Assembly: GCA_002946415.1 (NCBI GenBank)
Contig: NJPS01000051.1
Coordinates: 608,001-672,000, forward strand
Source: Rutstroemia sp. NJR-2017a BVV2
Taxonomy: Eukaryota > Ascomycota > Leotiomycetes > Helotiales > Rutstroemiaceae
Length of the DNA stretch: 64,000 nucleotides
Direction of reading: 5' to 3'
In this document: positions 36,367-47,620 of the stretch, piece by piece
How the letters are laid out: each line of letters starts with the position of its first letter
Numbering within the stretch: the stretch's first letter is position 1
The notes under the pieces: generated by a model
Database searches by the model: none
Told to the model about the DNA's origin: nothing
What the model saw: only the letters and a program-made list of their open reading frames with translations
Made by a program: the position numbers and the translations under genes

Positions 36367-37680
36367 ATGGATTTACCGCTCACTGATATTTTCTCCTCTG
36401 CCGTCCCTTCAAATATAGCAGGTGAGACTGGCGATACCGTAAGTCAAATGCTCTCGGTTCCATATACCCTCACCTTCGGATCTGACGCCTCAGCAGGAGA
36501 AATCCCAAGATATTACCATCTATCCAGACGGTGATCTTATCATACGACTTGTCAATGAAGCAACCGGCAAACGTCAATTCAATGGCGAGGAGAAGAAACA
36601 AGTCCGCATCCTCGCGAGCTTTCTAGTAAAGCGCGAAATCCTCGCAGAAAGCTCCCCTCAATTCGATGCTCTTCTCAAAGGTCACTTCCAAGAAACCGAC
36701 GAATCCATTGTCGACATCAAGGAGGGCACAACCTTGAGCTTGGAGCTGTGGTTTCGTGTTCTTCACGACACTATGACGGATGAGATGTACACGCTACCTG
36801 TCAATGAAGTCATTGAAGCCATCGAAGTATGCGGATACCGCCATCTACAAATCAGTTGGCTGGGCGAATGGGCCGAAGAGTGGTTCCGCCGCCAGGACAT
36901 TGAAAAAGCAAGTTTGAAGGACTTGAGCAGATTGATCTACCCAGCAAAAGAGCTCGACCGCCCACGAGAGTTCCAGACCATGACTAGAAGACTGGTCTAC
37001 GGAATCTCAGATCAAATTATAGATCGCAACTTCACTGCCCACTCTCATCTTTGTTTGGAACACACTATCATCGGTGAGTCTCAACGGTTATGCTCTCTAG
37101 TTTCGAATCATACTGATACTCTATAGGTGCACTTAATGGTGCTAAAGGCAACCTTCGCTGTAAAGTTCTCAAAGGCCTCTTTGCACCCATCGATCAATTT
37201 CTCCGCCGCTCCTGCACCTGCAAAGAAGCCACACTTTTCGCGTACTGCCAAGGTCTTTCGAAGACTGGTATTTGGCCTCTAGAATATCACATGAAGAAGC
37301 CGTGTCAACAAATCCTTGACAGTTTCAAACACTTCGCCTGCGATGTCACCGAAAATACTTGTGACGGTTGTGAATACTTGCTACAGGATACTTCGATTCA
37401 TGAGATTCATAAAACTATTCAGGAACATTTTGAAGGCCTTTGTTTGGATTGCATGGACCTCTCAAAAGGCACGTCTGAAGACACGAAGAAGTATTTGCGG
37501 AGGGATGTATTTAGGGAGTATGATTCGGAATGTAGAGTCAGTCACGGGCAGCCGACGTGGTATTGGTCGTACATGGGTCGAAAGACAGAGATGCAGGCCC
37601 ACCAGAGGGAAAAACACAAGAAATGGAATGGGGGACGGGCGATCTTTCGCAGATCTGGGATGAGAGATCTATTTAATTAG
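36367..37680 (+). CDS. BTB/POZ-domain protein with cysteine-rich C-terminus
   Basis: Three exons: 36367-36438, 36497-37073 and 37127-37680, encoding 400 residues. The BTB fold follows a short N-terminus: a DITIYPDGDLIIRL strand, then FLVKREILAESSPQFDALLKG and the VDIKEGTTLSLELWFRVLHD helices, about residues 30-125. The second half contains pairs of cysteines (CTCKEATLFAYC, CDGC, CLDC) and a late His, which could bind zinc. BTB proteins dimerise or bind cullin-3; fungi have many of unknown role. The first intron ends in CAGCAG, so either AG may be used, adding or dropping one Gln. The later acceptor is used here. The role is unknown beyond protein binding. Confidence 0.8.
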
Positions 37681-38576
37681 GTTGCGAAATTTCGCTGTTC
37701 GATTTTCATGGCGTGAAGATTCTTCTTGCTTGTGCGATTTCGACATGGAGCTGGGGAGGATTCTACATGTAAACTTTAAAGCAGAGAGCACAGTAGGTGT
37801 GCAGGGTTACATACTATTCTCATATGTTTAGGTATTCACAATCTGGGATCGATGATTTGCAGAGAGGTAGATATAGCAGCTAGTTCAATCAAGCTCCGAG
37901 CGCTTTATCACGAACCGTTTTTCCTACAGAAATCCCTTCGAGAAAGACAAAAATCATAAAGGCAAAGTTTATGATAGCTACGAATGAGAAATTCACTCGG
38001 TCGGTAAACAGAAAATACCAACTAGCACAACTGGGAAGAACGGGGGAGTTGAAGGCCTTCTTGGAGAGGGCAGAAGGCGGGAGAGGGAAAGTGGGATGAT
38101 GAGCGAGGGATATAGGGTTCAGCTAGTTAGTATTCTACCTTCATGGGAAGAAGAGTGAGATGAAATACATCCGAAGGCGAGCTAACAAGTCCATAGATTG
38201 AGGGACGCTTGCATCAATTGATTCTTATCCCGTTGAAAAGAAAAGAGAGGGAGAGGTAAGGTTACGGAGAGGTGCATCTCATTGGAGAACTAAGATAAAG
38301 GGAAAGCAGATTTCCTTTAAAAATAATCACTTTAGTCTATGACGTCTAACTACTTGCTATCCGCGACATTATGACAGAGTATTAAGGAAATGATATATCA
38401 TGAACCCCAATCATATACCTATGCCATTAAGACAAAGAAAGATATGCAACGCTAAACCAAGCAATCCTCAGAGTAAACTAAACACACATCCATCTGATTT
38501 TAACATCGGGGTATCTCAAACCATTAACACCCAAAGCCCTTTTTCTCCATCTCTTATCATTTTCCCGCGCATCCTT
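37681..38576. other. Convergent spacer
   Basis: 3' flanks of the BTB gene and the membrane-protein gene. No feature was recognised. Confidence 0.4.
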
Positions 38577-40019
38577 CTACTCCGTAGTAGGATCAGCCGG
38601 CACCTCAATAGCCGGCGCATGCTGAATCGCCGTATCCTTAAATGCAACTTTCGCCTGCGTTGACGCGTCCGTCTCTCCCACCAACCGATCTTTCTGATCC
38701 ACCGCATTCCACCTCGAGTTCCCATTCATGGCCTCCTGCTCCGCCATATCAAGCCACGACTGCCACTGCGGCGTATTCGGCGCCGCTCCACTCGTCCGCA
38801 CCCACCCGACCTTTTTCGTCTCGCGGATCGCATACCATAACGTCCTTGTGAACGAAGGTTTGCCCTCTGCGGAATTGAGATCCTGCGCTAGATGCGCTTC
38901 ACGTGCTTCTTCGGGGTATGTGACTTCCTTCCACTCGTAGCTGGAGAGATCCCAGAACTTCCCCTTGTTGATGAGCGCGGCGCCCCAGAAGGCGCCGTTG
39001 AGCACGATGTACGATACGCCGATCGCGACTTGCATTTGGAAATCGCAGTTGCCGAGAAGCACGACGGACACCATGAGGAGAAAGGTGCCGAGGCCGACGA
39101 GCGCCCGATACGGGTCTGTGGAGACGCGGTATTTGCATTCTTCGGTACCAAAGTAGAGCTCCCGGGCGACGTATTCGTCGCATTTGACGACCACGAAGGC
39201 GCCTTCCCTGGTGCGGATTATGACGTCCCCGCGGGGTACGGCGGAGTTCATGTTGCGGTTCATGAGGACGGGAGACCAGTAGGAGGCGTAGCCGACGATG
39301 GAGGAGGCTAGGGAGATGGTGAAGAGTGCAACGCATGCGGTGCCGTCGTGGGAAAGAACGGCCCAGATGAAAAGTCCGATTGTTAGCAGGCATGAAATGA
39401 CTGCGAGACAGTTGAGAGGAGACCACAAGTGTGACGGTACATGTGGCTTTTGGTTATCCAGATTGGTGCCTCGGTGGGTGAGCCTGGCCAGAGTAGACTG
39501 ACGTTTAGGCGGAGGCAGTGACTTTCCCTTCTCCAGCTGTACACTCTCAACACTAACCGACGCCGAAATTTCCTTGATATTATTCGAAGAACGAGTTGGA
39601 GTAGGCGGAAGAATGGGCTGATGTCTGTGGTTGATTTCAAAGACTTTGAATTCGAAGGCCTTGAGGTTCTCGATCGGATGTATGATGTTCGGGAAGTAGT
39701 TCAGTGATTGCACTAAGACACCGCTGTGAACTCCTACTACGGCGGCGTTGGCTTGAGGCATTCGAGAGGGGCGCGCAGACTTGAGGAGGACTTGGGGGGC
39801 GGGGATGATTCGAGGGAGCATGCAGAACCAGGAGGATGTCATGGCTTGGGAGTGTTCGGCCATGGCAGATTCTCCTATGACGGCGAGAAGTGATACGACG
39901 TCTAGTCTCCATCCTTCGCTTTTCGGCCGTTAGTATATCTCACAAAAAAGGTAGAGGTGGTATATAATGATCTGAACTTACCGAGACTCCTTGCCGACGG
40001 GAAACCATTCTGATGGCAT
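38577..40019 (-). CDS. Fungal multi-pass membrane protein, unknown function
   Basis: Two exons, 40019-39982 and 39918-38577 (63 bp intron, GTAAGT donor), encode 459 residues. The first exon adds a short start (MPSEWFPVGKES) that joins in frame to the GWRLDVVSLLAVIGESAMAEH segment, a better fit than starting at the internal Met. Residues 1-160 contain a partly hydrophobic stretch and a Pro/Ser-rich linker. Four transmembrane helices follow in two pairs, about 175-225 and 275-330, separated by a soluble loop with IIRTREGAFVVVKCDEYVARELYF. The C-terminal 130 residues are hydrophilic and rich in Trp and Glu. I do not recognise a named family, and fungal-specific distribution is inferred. A (TACTC)7 microsatellite lies about 160 bp upstream. 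Confidence 0.8.
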
Positions 40020-41242
40020 GTCGAGTATATGTCCTTATTCTCCTTCACTTCGCAGACTGCTGTCGAGTACTTGTAAAATCAGAGACCAAGCTTGGTCTGT
40101 GAACCTAGCTCTGCTCCCACCTTTCGTACTTGTATACTTCAAATAGTGCTGCCTAGAACACAGCAGATCGTAAAGTTCCGAATACTCTACTCTACTCTAC
40201 TCTACTCTACTCTACTCACTGACAAACTCGAACAGCAGAGACAAAAACGAAAATATATAGAAAGCCAAAACCCACCGAAACACTCACCCAAACGCATGCG
40301 CTTTATACAAATCCTCGTATGCAGGAACCCCATTTCTTACCTAAAAACTTGCATGCCTAGCCTGGTGACATCTTTTACGTCTTTTACGTGGCAACTGAAA
40401 TAAGCAAGAAAAGCTTCACAAGAGACGCGGATCGGAACGCTGATCGCGCCAAGCTCGAATCATGAACGAGCCCTATTTGTGGATCTGACTTGGGGCGGTC
40501 GCGCTTTTCGTGGCCTGGGGAAAAAGAGCTGTAGAACAAAGCGTCGGGTAGGGTTGTCTACTTTAGTACCATGCTCGTACGATATGCTCTGTCTTGTAAC
40601 GTACCAAGGGGGAGGCGCAGGTGCGAAATGCAATGGAAGTTTTGCACTGCATTCGCGGAGTTTCACACCCGAAATTCTCTTTTCCTCTTTTCTGCGAATG
40701 ACTGGAGCAGTCGAGGACTCGAGGGAGGGGAAATTGTGGAAATACCACCAGTTACATGTTATTTTTAGGTGGGGGGCTTTCAGCTGCGGGAATCACAAAA
40801 TGACTTTTCGCCTTATCCCTCCGTATGTGGAAATTTGGGGGCGCGAAGCTTGTTTCGCAGAGCCTCTTTCCTTTGCTCCCGCCGAAAAGTAAATTGGATA
40901 TCTATTGGAAGGAAGGAAGAAGAATCAATTATTTGGAGAGACTGTTCGTGTGCTCAAAAGTACCGCCCGGCTTGATTCCTGAATCGCCTTGAAAGTACTC
41001 AAAGTTGTTAACGACCGAACGCCCCCATCCATCGCCCCCATTCATCTCCCATCTGCTATCAAAAAATTACCCAGTTCATTCCACATCCAAAATCCAGCCT
41101 TATCACATCTACCAGAAAGGACTTGCAAACCATAATTCGTTAAATATCCCATGCATGAAATCATCACAAGCGTAAGCCGCCCATAGTCCGCGGCAGTTTT
41201 TCATAACCGTGATAATTTCATACCTCTATCGCGACAGAGCAG
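40020..41242. other. 1.2 kb intergenic region
   Basis: Contains the pentanucleotide repeat at 40183-40217 and otherwise only chance frames (for example 40479-40892, +). Confidence 0.4.
40183..40217. repeat. (TACTC)7 microsatellite
   Basis: Seven uninterrupted copies of a pentanucleotide lie in the probable promoter of the membrane-protein gene. Confidence 0.9.
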
Positions 41243-43153
41243 TCAATGCCGAGTGACCTTTGGCTCCCAACTTTCCACCCAGGCAAATTCCTCCACGATC
41301 CATTGACAGAAATCTTCCCATCGTCTCGTCCACTCCGCAGTGACTTTCTCCCTCTCGGTATCATCCATACAGCTGTGCTCCAAACTCCACATAGCAAGTT
41401 GTTTCCAACCGTAAAGAGACATGGCTTCGGAGCCAATCATAGTTTGATAGAAATCGTGTGACAGAGATGATCTTTAGAGAGTTAGTTAGTAAGAAGCGCA
41501 AAAGCCTGGTGATGCTGGAGACAAACCTGTAAAATGTGGCGTTGTCGCTGTTGATCGTACATGGGACATCATTGGCAAGTAAGATGGGTAGGTTGTGCCC
41601 CGCAATCGTAGGCGTCAGTCCGAGAATCTCATTGGAGATAGGACATGATTCGATTGCAATATTCTTCTCCTTGAAAATCTGCATAAGCAGTGGATGTCTG
41701 GCAACCGCGTAGCCGTGTCCGATTCTCTTTGCATTCAGTAGGATTGCATCGAAAAGATTCCCGTCAGTCTTGTCGCCCACTTGTAATGTCTCCCCACAAT
41801 GGAACAGAAATGGTATTTCAAGCTTTTGCTCCTTGCATTCTCGCTGAAATGCCAAGAACTCAGGAACGAAATGTCGGAGCTCGTTGCCCATTTCTTCTTC
41901 ACCCACAAGATCAAATCCTTTCTCATCATCAACGAACGCCCAAATATTTCGGATGTTTTTTTTTTTTGACTTACCACATAATAACCTTGGAAATTTCTTC
42001 TTCAAATAAATGCACTCATTAAGAGCTGTTTCGATTTGCTCCTTCTTAAAGATTCTCGGTGTGCAATATATGACTTTCATGCCTCCGAAATAGCCCTTCT
42101 GCCCTTCGATCTCCAGCATAGTGTTCCGTAGTTCTTGATCAATGATCTCCATGATCCCCTCGTTACGAATAGATCCCTTACCATCATCAGTTTTCAGAGA
42201 GTTCGTGCTCATGAAGTTTGGTCGGATTTCTGCATATTGGATATTGTCTTTCACGAAATCTTTTATACACGCTCGTGTGTAATTTCGGAACGCGGATTCA
42301 TACGCGAAAAGTCCTTTCATCATTTGAGTTCTGTAATTGAATCTTTCCCAAATACTAGTCCTGTCAGTTCAAGTGGTCGTTAAAATTGAAAAATAACATA
42401 CCCCCGAGCCGTCTGAGATGCAGCATATGTCTCTTCTTCTGAAAAGAGCATCTTCTGCTCAAGCCAAAACTCGGCACCAGGAGTGCCATATAGAGTCCGG
42501 CCAGCATCTTCACAGTGGAACTTTTGCTGAAATTGCCTGTACGGCATCCATCCATTGGGAGGATAGTCGGCAGTCCACAAATCGGCTAAGGGAGCCGCCT
42601 CTTGTTCCGTCATAACCATGAAGGAGATACGTGAAGCGGCCATATTTTCGGGGGATGTCAAAGGTAACGTACTCCGGATGTACATGGCCTCGATGTCTCG
42701 TGCTTGCTGAATCAGAAACCTCGCCGGCAAGCAAGAATTGAAATGAATATGCAGATGCGCTCCTTTGGGCATTCTCCTCGCGATTTTCATCAAATCGGTG
42801 TTATTGATAAGATCCAGGTTTCCCAGGAAGTGCCCGCCTGGTCTGCGCTTCCCGGTATGCTGGCCATTTGTATCCAAAGCTTTTCCGTAGATTTGCTCTC
42901 GATCATAATTCCTGATGCGCGAAACAATTTCAGCGGCCCTTCTTTCTACTTCAGTAGCCGACGTTTCCACAGCCGCGTCGAATGCGCGCTCTTTTTCAGC
43001 TAATTGAAGATCTTCTAGAGCCTTAGTATAGTCGTCGGGAGAGTTGAACTCCCGTTTGCTGATCGCAAGGCGCCAAGGCTCCTCTGATGATCTTGTTCCA
43101 GCTCGCTTCAATTGAGTCATTTTTGAAATCTTGAGATGCGGTTTTTCCTTCAT
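41243..43153 (-). CDS. ADGF-type adenosine deaminase-like protein
   Basis: Four exons on the minus strand: 43153-42402, 42360-41975, 41917-41527 and 41471-41243, encoding 585 residues. The adenosine/AMP deaminase fold is shown by the zinc site His-x-His in GAHLHIHFNS (about 130), HCGET with catalytic Glu (about 417), the KRIGHGY histidine and the SDN near the C-terminus (about 503). Most adenosine deaminases have SSDDP there; here the second Asp is Asn. This ADGF/CECR1-like group has a long N-terminal extension and often acts outside the cytosol, but I see no clear signal peptide. The third exon is preceded by a 57 bp intron (41918-41974) with no in-frame stop. The start is uncertain: the frame stays open to 43234, and 43153 is chosen as a strong Met before the conserved region. 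Confidence 0.82.
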
Positions 43154-44437
43154 GATGTCTTGACTCCTGCTTCCCGGCGCTTCCTCCCCGTCTTTAAGTA
43201 TAGAGCAGAGGCCGCCCATGCCATACAGCCTCACTCGCTAAATCCGCTAAAGCGTTTCTGCGCCGGTGCTGCTTGACTAAATTTCGATCTAGAGGCGACA
43301 ACTTACGAGATATAGGAAGCAAGTGCGAGACTGACTGTAGTGGAAGAGGAGTGAAGTTGCTGATAATGCTCAGCCACTTTTCAGGTTGCGCACGCGCTGT
43401 GATTGGCTGCTGATCTTGTGCTTGCCCTGCCTTTCCAATTCTTACAGAAGAAGCTAGACTCCCGAGATTGGATAAACTATGTGACACGAAATATCTAAAG
43501 CTTCTTCGCCGAAGTAGTAATGATGGACGTAAAGTCTATTGAGATGCGAGACCGTTGCACTTCTTTAAATGAGGGATAATTGAGACATCGGTGACTGACA
43601 CAGCAGAACCCTGCTTGAAAAGTGATGATATATCGCTGGGCACGAGAGGGAGAGTCTACGTAGGTGAATGTCAGGGACGCGCACGGACCAGGTCCAACGA
43701 TTCAAGGCGATGCAAGGCTGCATACAAGGCAAATCCTATAAATCCCTCGTGCGTGGAGGGACAGATGATATTACAACTGTTGGCTGGCTGGGGCGTTTGC
43801 ACGATGATAACAATTACAGCGCTTCTTAAAACCGGCCAAACACTCACTGTTTACAAAGGGGCCACAGCCTTGAGACATCATTCGCTGTATCCACGACCTT
43901 TACATCATTTGGGAGTCCTTCGCCTAGTCACTCACAACGAATATGGACTTGGATGGCATTGGGCATATAGCGCACTGGTGGCCGGATTCGGAAAGTTTGT
44001 TCGAACACTAGACAACAGCATTCTCGATCACCAAGTGCTGATCTGGGCGCATGGCAGTGATCTTATGCCAGAAGCATGAGAACGTCTACACGAAGTCGTT
44101 CGCGACTCAGCCTTGAGTGAGAGCCACAAGTCGCCTCGGTGATCAGCAGCTGAGTACACCAGAGCAATGTTTGAGCTTACAGCTTCACGTGAGCCTGTCT
44201 GTACACGAAGGCGACTCATGTCTGGAACGATATTATTTAAGCATCTATTATTTACATTGAAAAAGACTTTTGGCACTCCACGTAGCTATGCTAACTCGAA
44301 TTTCATCATGCGCCTGGTGCTCCATTGCCGCCTATTTAATTTTGGCCGCCTCTAAAGTTGTGGATCTCCTCGTAGGCAGAAATTTCGTACAGCCCCTAAT
44401 CAAATCGCCCTTCTACATGAAGACATCCTAACATCTT
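43154..44437. other. Intergenic region upstream of the deaminase
   Basis: Frames at 43194-43487 (-) and 43591-44079 (+, 162 codons) have no recognised content. The minus-strand one may be leader sequence of the deaminase mRNA. Confidence 0.35.
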
Positions 44438-45913
44438 CTAGTCTTCAAACTTGATTCCCTTCTTGCCCTCGACATCGATGTAACCACCTCTGTAGCTCCC
44501 GCGCTTTTTCTTGTTCTTTTCCTTGGTGAATCCTTTCCCCTTTGTGACGATCAAATCTTGGTGAGCCTTCTCCGCATAATCGTAGGGCACGTATGCATTA
44601 CTTGCTAATCTTGGATCGACCTTGATGTCCTTTGGAATGCGGGAGAATGGAACATTGTTCTTCTTGGAGGTGTTTGCGGTAGGCATTGGCGGCAACGGTG
44701 GAGAAAGTTGACGAGACCCAGAGTTAGCAGAGGCCGACTTGGCGTTTACGCCGTTTGATGAATCCGAGGATGAACCAGCAGACTGAGCCTTCTTCGAACC
44801 CTCAGACAAAGTTTCACTGGTATCAGAGCCGGCATTGGTCTTCTGCTTTGTTCCCTTTTTGGAATCACTCCCAGAGTCCGAATCAGAACTTGAATCAGAA
44901 CTGGAATCAGAATCTGACTCAGGCAATGGAATGTTCTTCGCAATTGAGTGTGTTGACGAATCTGAATCGGAGGACGAGTCGGAGGACGATTCTGAGGAAG
45001 AATCCGAGGAGCTGTCGTTGGTTGCCTCTGTCTTTTTAGTTTCTGAGCCCTCGTCGTCAGAGCTTGAGTCGGATGATGAGGAGGATGAGGAATCATCAGA
45101 AGATGCAGCTGCAGCTGTCTTGGCTTTCTTTGCCTTAGGAGCATCGTCGTCGGAGCTTGAATCGGAGTCAGATGATGACGAGTCGCTTGATACAGAGGCT
45201 TTGCGCTTTAAAGAATTAGGTTTTGGCTTCGGTGATGCTGATTTGGCGACTTTAGGCGCGTCGTCTTCATCGTCGGCATCACTGTCGGAACTGCTTGAGG
45301 AAGAAGAAGAGGAGGAAGATGAGGATGAAGAGGAAGATCTTCGAGATGAGATCTTTTTGGCAGGCGGCGCATCTTCCATCTTAACATCACTACCTTCAGC
45401 ATCGCTTCCTGAATCGCTACTATCACTACTCTCACTACTGCTACTACTGCTGCTGCTACTACTACTTTCAGAGTCCGCAGCCGCAGCTTTCTTAGCCGTT
45501 GTCTTTTGCTTTGACTTCTCTTCCTTCTTGTCGCTGACAACTGCAGGTGCTGCGGCCTCTGCCTTGAAAGCCTGCCACTCTTTGTAGATTGTTTCGAGCG
45601 TAGTGTTATCGGCATTGCTCTCGACAGCTGCTTCACTCCTGCTGCGACGTTCCGTTTTCAAGGTTCGACTGGTTTGCATGAACTCATTTCGATCGAGGAA
45701 TGAGCCGACGATATCGAGTAAATGCGAAGGAAGGTCTGCTTTAGGAGGCTCGCCAGCATCGCGGCGCTTCAAAAGCTCTCTTGCGTGCTGTTTATCATTC
45801 TTCGTCTGATTTCCACCTGCACCAGCGCCGGCAGGAAAGAGCCAATCTGGCTGTGATTGACCTGGAAGATTTCTCCTCTTTCCTAGTTTCTGTCTGTTCG
45901 CGTTGCCAGCCAT
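44438..45913 (-). CDS. SRP40: Nucleolar SRP40/NOLC1-like serine-rich protein
   Basis: A single exon of 491 residues. The N-terminus has a Lys/Arg-rich stretch, then a LisH-like helix (LPSHLLDIVGSFLDRNEF, about 60-80). The middle, about 140-390, is long runs of Ser with Asp/Glu, broken by Lys/Pro/Ala patches: the alternating acidic-serine and basic repeats typical of NOLC1/Nopp140 and yeast Srp40. The C-terminal SRP40 domain is clear from PFSRIPKDIKVDPRLASNAY to GYIDVEGKKGIKFED at the end. These proteins are heavily phosphorylated by casein kinase 2 and act as chaperones of box C/D and H/ACA snoRNPs in the nucleolus. The coding DNA is a long imperfect TCN/GAN repeat, prone to length change. 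Confidence 0.92.
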   Translation of the reverse strand: MAGNANRQKLGKRRNLPGQSQPDWLFPAGAGAGGNQTKNDKQHARELLKRRDAGEPPKADLPSHLLDIVGSFLDRNEFMQTSRTLKTERRSRSEAAVESNADNTTLETIYKEWQAFKAEAAAPAVVSDKKEEKSKQKTTAKKAAAADSESSSSSSSSSSSESSDSSDSGSDAEGSDVKMEDAPPAKKISSRRSSSSSSSSSSSSSSSSSDSDADDEDDAPKVAKSASPKPKPNSLKRKASVSSDSSSSDSDSSSDDDAPKAKKAKTAAAASSDDSSSSSSSDSSSDDEGSETKKTEATNDSSSDSSSESSSDSSSDSDSSTHSIAKNIPLPESDSDSSSDSSSDSDSGSDSKKGTKQKTNAGSDTSETLSEGSKKAQSAGSSSDSSNGVNAKSASANSGSRQLSPPLPPMPTANTSKKNNVPFSRIPKDIKVDPRLASNAYVPYDYAEKAHQDLIVTKGKGFTKEKNKKKRGSYRGGYIDVEGKKGIKFED

Positions 45914-46648
45914 TGTATTTTCTGCTTAACCAAAAGTCGAGTAAAAAATGATTGAAATTAGGCTCGATTGACCGCGAAATTGAAGCTTATCGGGACAGGA
46001 AAAAAAAAGTTCAAAAAAGTTCACGATAGAAAAACAGACTAACCGATAAGGAGCGTGGCTTGCTGGACTGGACTAACCCGATGCATACTAAAGCCGCCTA
46101 CATAATAATAGTGGGTCAATTAAGCCAGCAAGTGGATTGTGCGGGAAGCAAACCGCCAACACGATGAACGAGACAATGGAACATGCTCCAAGTCAGACTA
46201 ATTCAGATCGATAGATTGGTGGAATTCCTTCTTGGGCTCAACGTTTATAGCTAAGCTGCCCCACATACTGAGGCTTGAAACGAGCCAACGCGCATGGGAC
46301 GAGATCCCTGAGGTAGTGTGAACTCCATGGTAGAGCCTCAATATGGCTATCCTGAGGTTGGTTGACTCTTCCGAACGTCCCTATCCTCTGTGTGATTTTG
46401 GACTAGCGAAAGAAATGATGGGAACCAAGGCGCTGGGCGGAATACAGTGTGAACGATCTATGCGACTGCTTTACGCATGATAGCACTCACTATATCTTCT
46501 ACAAGGTTGTGATATAGCTCTACATTAAGTGGGATTTTCGAATCTGCAACGAGGACAGCTGAGATAGAATTACATACAAGCAAGCCACTGACCGTACTGA
46601 AAACTTCGGGGCCGTACATAAACCGAGTGAGCGGATTGGAAGCAACGC
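45914..46648. other. Intergenic spacer
   Basis: Upstream of the SRP40-like gene and 3' flank of the dehydrogenase. Nothing was recognised. Confidence 0.4.
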
Positions 46649-47620
46649 TTACTTTCCATGTTGCTGTTCAAGAGAAGCCCATATGTCTGACTCAAGTTCC
46701 TTCTGCTCAACCCTTTTCACAGAATTTCCACCCGACGCTGGTCCAGGATCATTGAAAGCAGTGACTTCCCTCACGCCTTTCCCAACTTCTAAGATGGTAC
46801 CTCCGGGGTATTCCTCCTTTTCAATAAGTGATAACATCACCTCAGCCACAAACTCAGGAGTCACCCATCCTGCATCTTCTTCATCCGGTATAAATTTCAT
46901 TTTCTCTGGATGGTCTGTCCACAACGGAGTTCTAATGAGACCTGGTGCGACGGCGTTCACGCGGACTTTGGGGATGTCTGGAGTGGGAGATTCGAGTCGC
47001 GCCAGAGATCGAACAAATCCTGATATAGCATGCTTCGATGCTACATACATGGGGGTGGGGAAGAATGGGACTTGTCCCGCAACACTGGATATGTGAATCA
47101 CTACTCCTGGCTTATTTCGGCTCAGGAAATGGGCGATGGCGATCTGTGTTGTCCGAATTGGATGTGTGATATTGATGTCGAGGAGTTTATATCTTGATTC
47201 GGATGTTTTATCAACGGATGGGGGCGAGCCCGGCGGGTGCCAGAAGTTTGAGAATGGCTAGAATTTGGATCAATACCTCTTCTCATATTGTACGAGTTGA
47301 GATGAACTACTCACAGGCTCGTATACACCAGCCCCAGGGCACACAATATCAGCACCGCCAAACTTCTCAGTTGCGACTTCAAACACCTTATCTAACTGGC
47401 TCCATTCGGTCACATCAGTCTTCTGAAATATAGCTTTCGCTTTCGATTCCTTCGACTCAGACGAGTATTTCTGAACCAGTTCTTCTGCTTCTGGACGCAG
47501 AGCGAGATCTGCAATAACCACGTTACATCCCTTGCTGAGCAACAGAGCAGCAAAACAGAAGTTGATGCCAGAACCTGCTCCTGTAATTATCGCGGTCTTT
47601 GATTCAACATTCATCGCCAT
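46649..47620 (-). CDS. Short-chain dehydrogenase/reductase (15-PGDH-like)
   Basis: Two exons, 47620-47315 and 47257-46649 (57 bp GTGAGT intron), encode 304 residues. The Rossmann nucleotide-binding motif is TGAGSGIN near the start, with Asn where the last Gly of TGxxxGxG usually sits. This variant is common in the hydroxyprostaglandin-dehydrogenase-like fungal group. An acidic residue (IADL) ends strand 2, which favours NAD over NADP. The catalytic Ser is in HISSVAG, and Tyr and Lys are in PMYVASKHA. The RVNAVAPGLIRTPLW segment follows. These enzymes oxidise hydroxyl groups on lipids, steroids or sugars; the substrate is unknown. The gene is divergent from a sugar transporter 1 kb away, and the shared region has CreA-type sites. 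Confidence 0.9.

Noticed and set aside
43591..44079. 162-codon plus-strand frame
   Set aside because: No recognisable content and no conserved-looking pattern; probably chance.
44835..45587. 250-codon plus-strand frame opposite SRP40
   Set aside because: Shadow of the acidic-serine repeat on the other strand.
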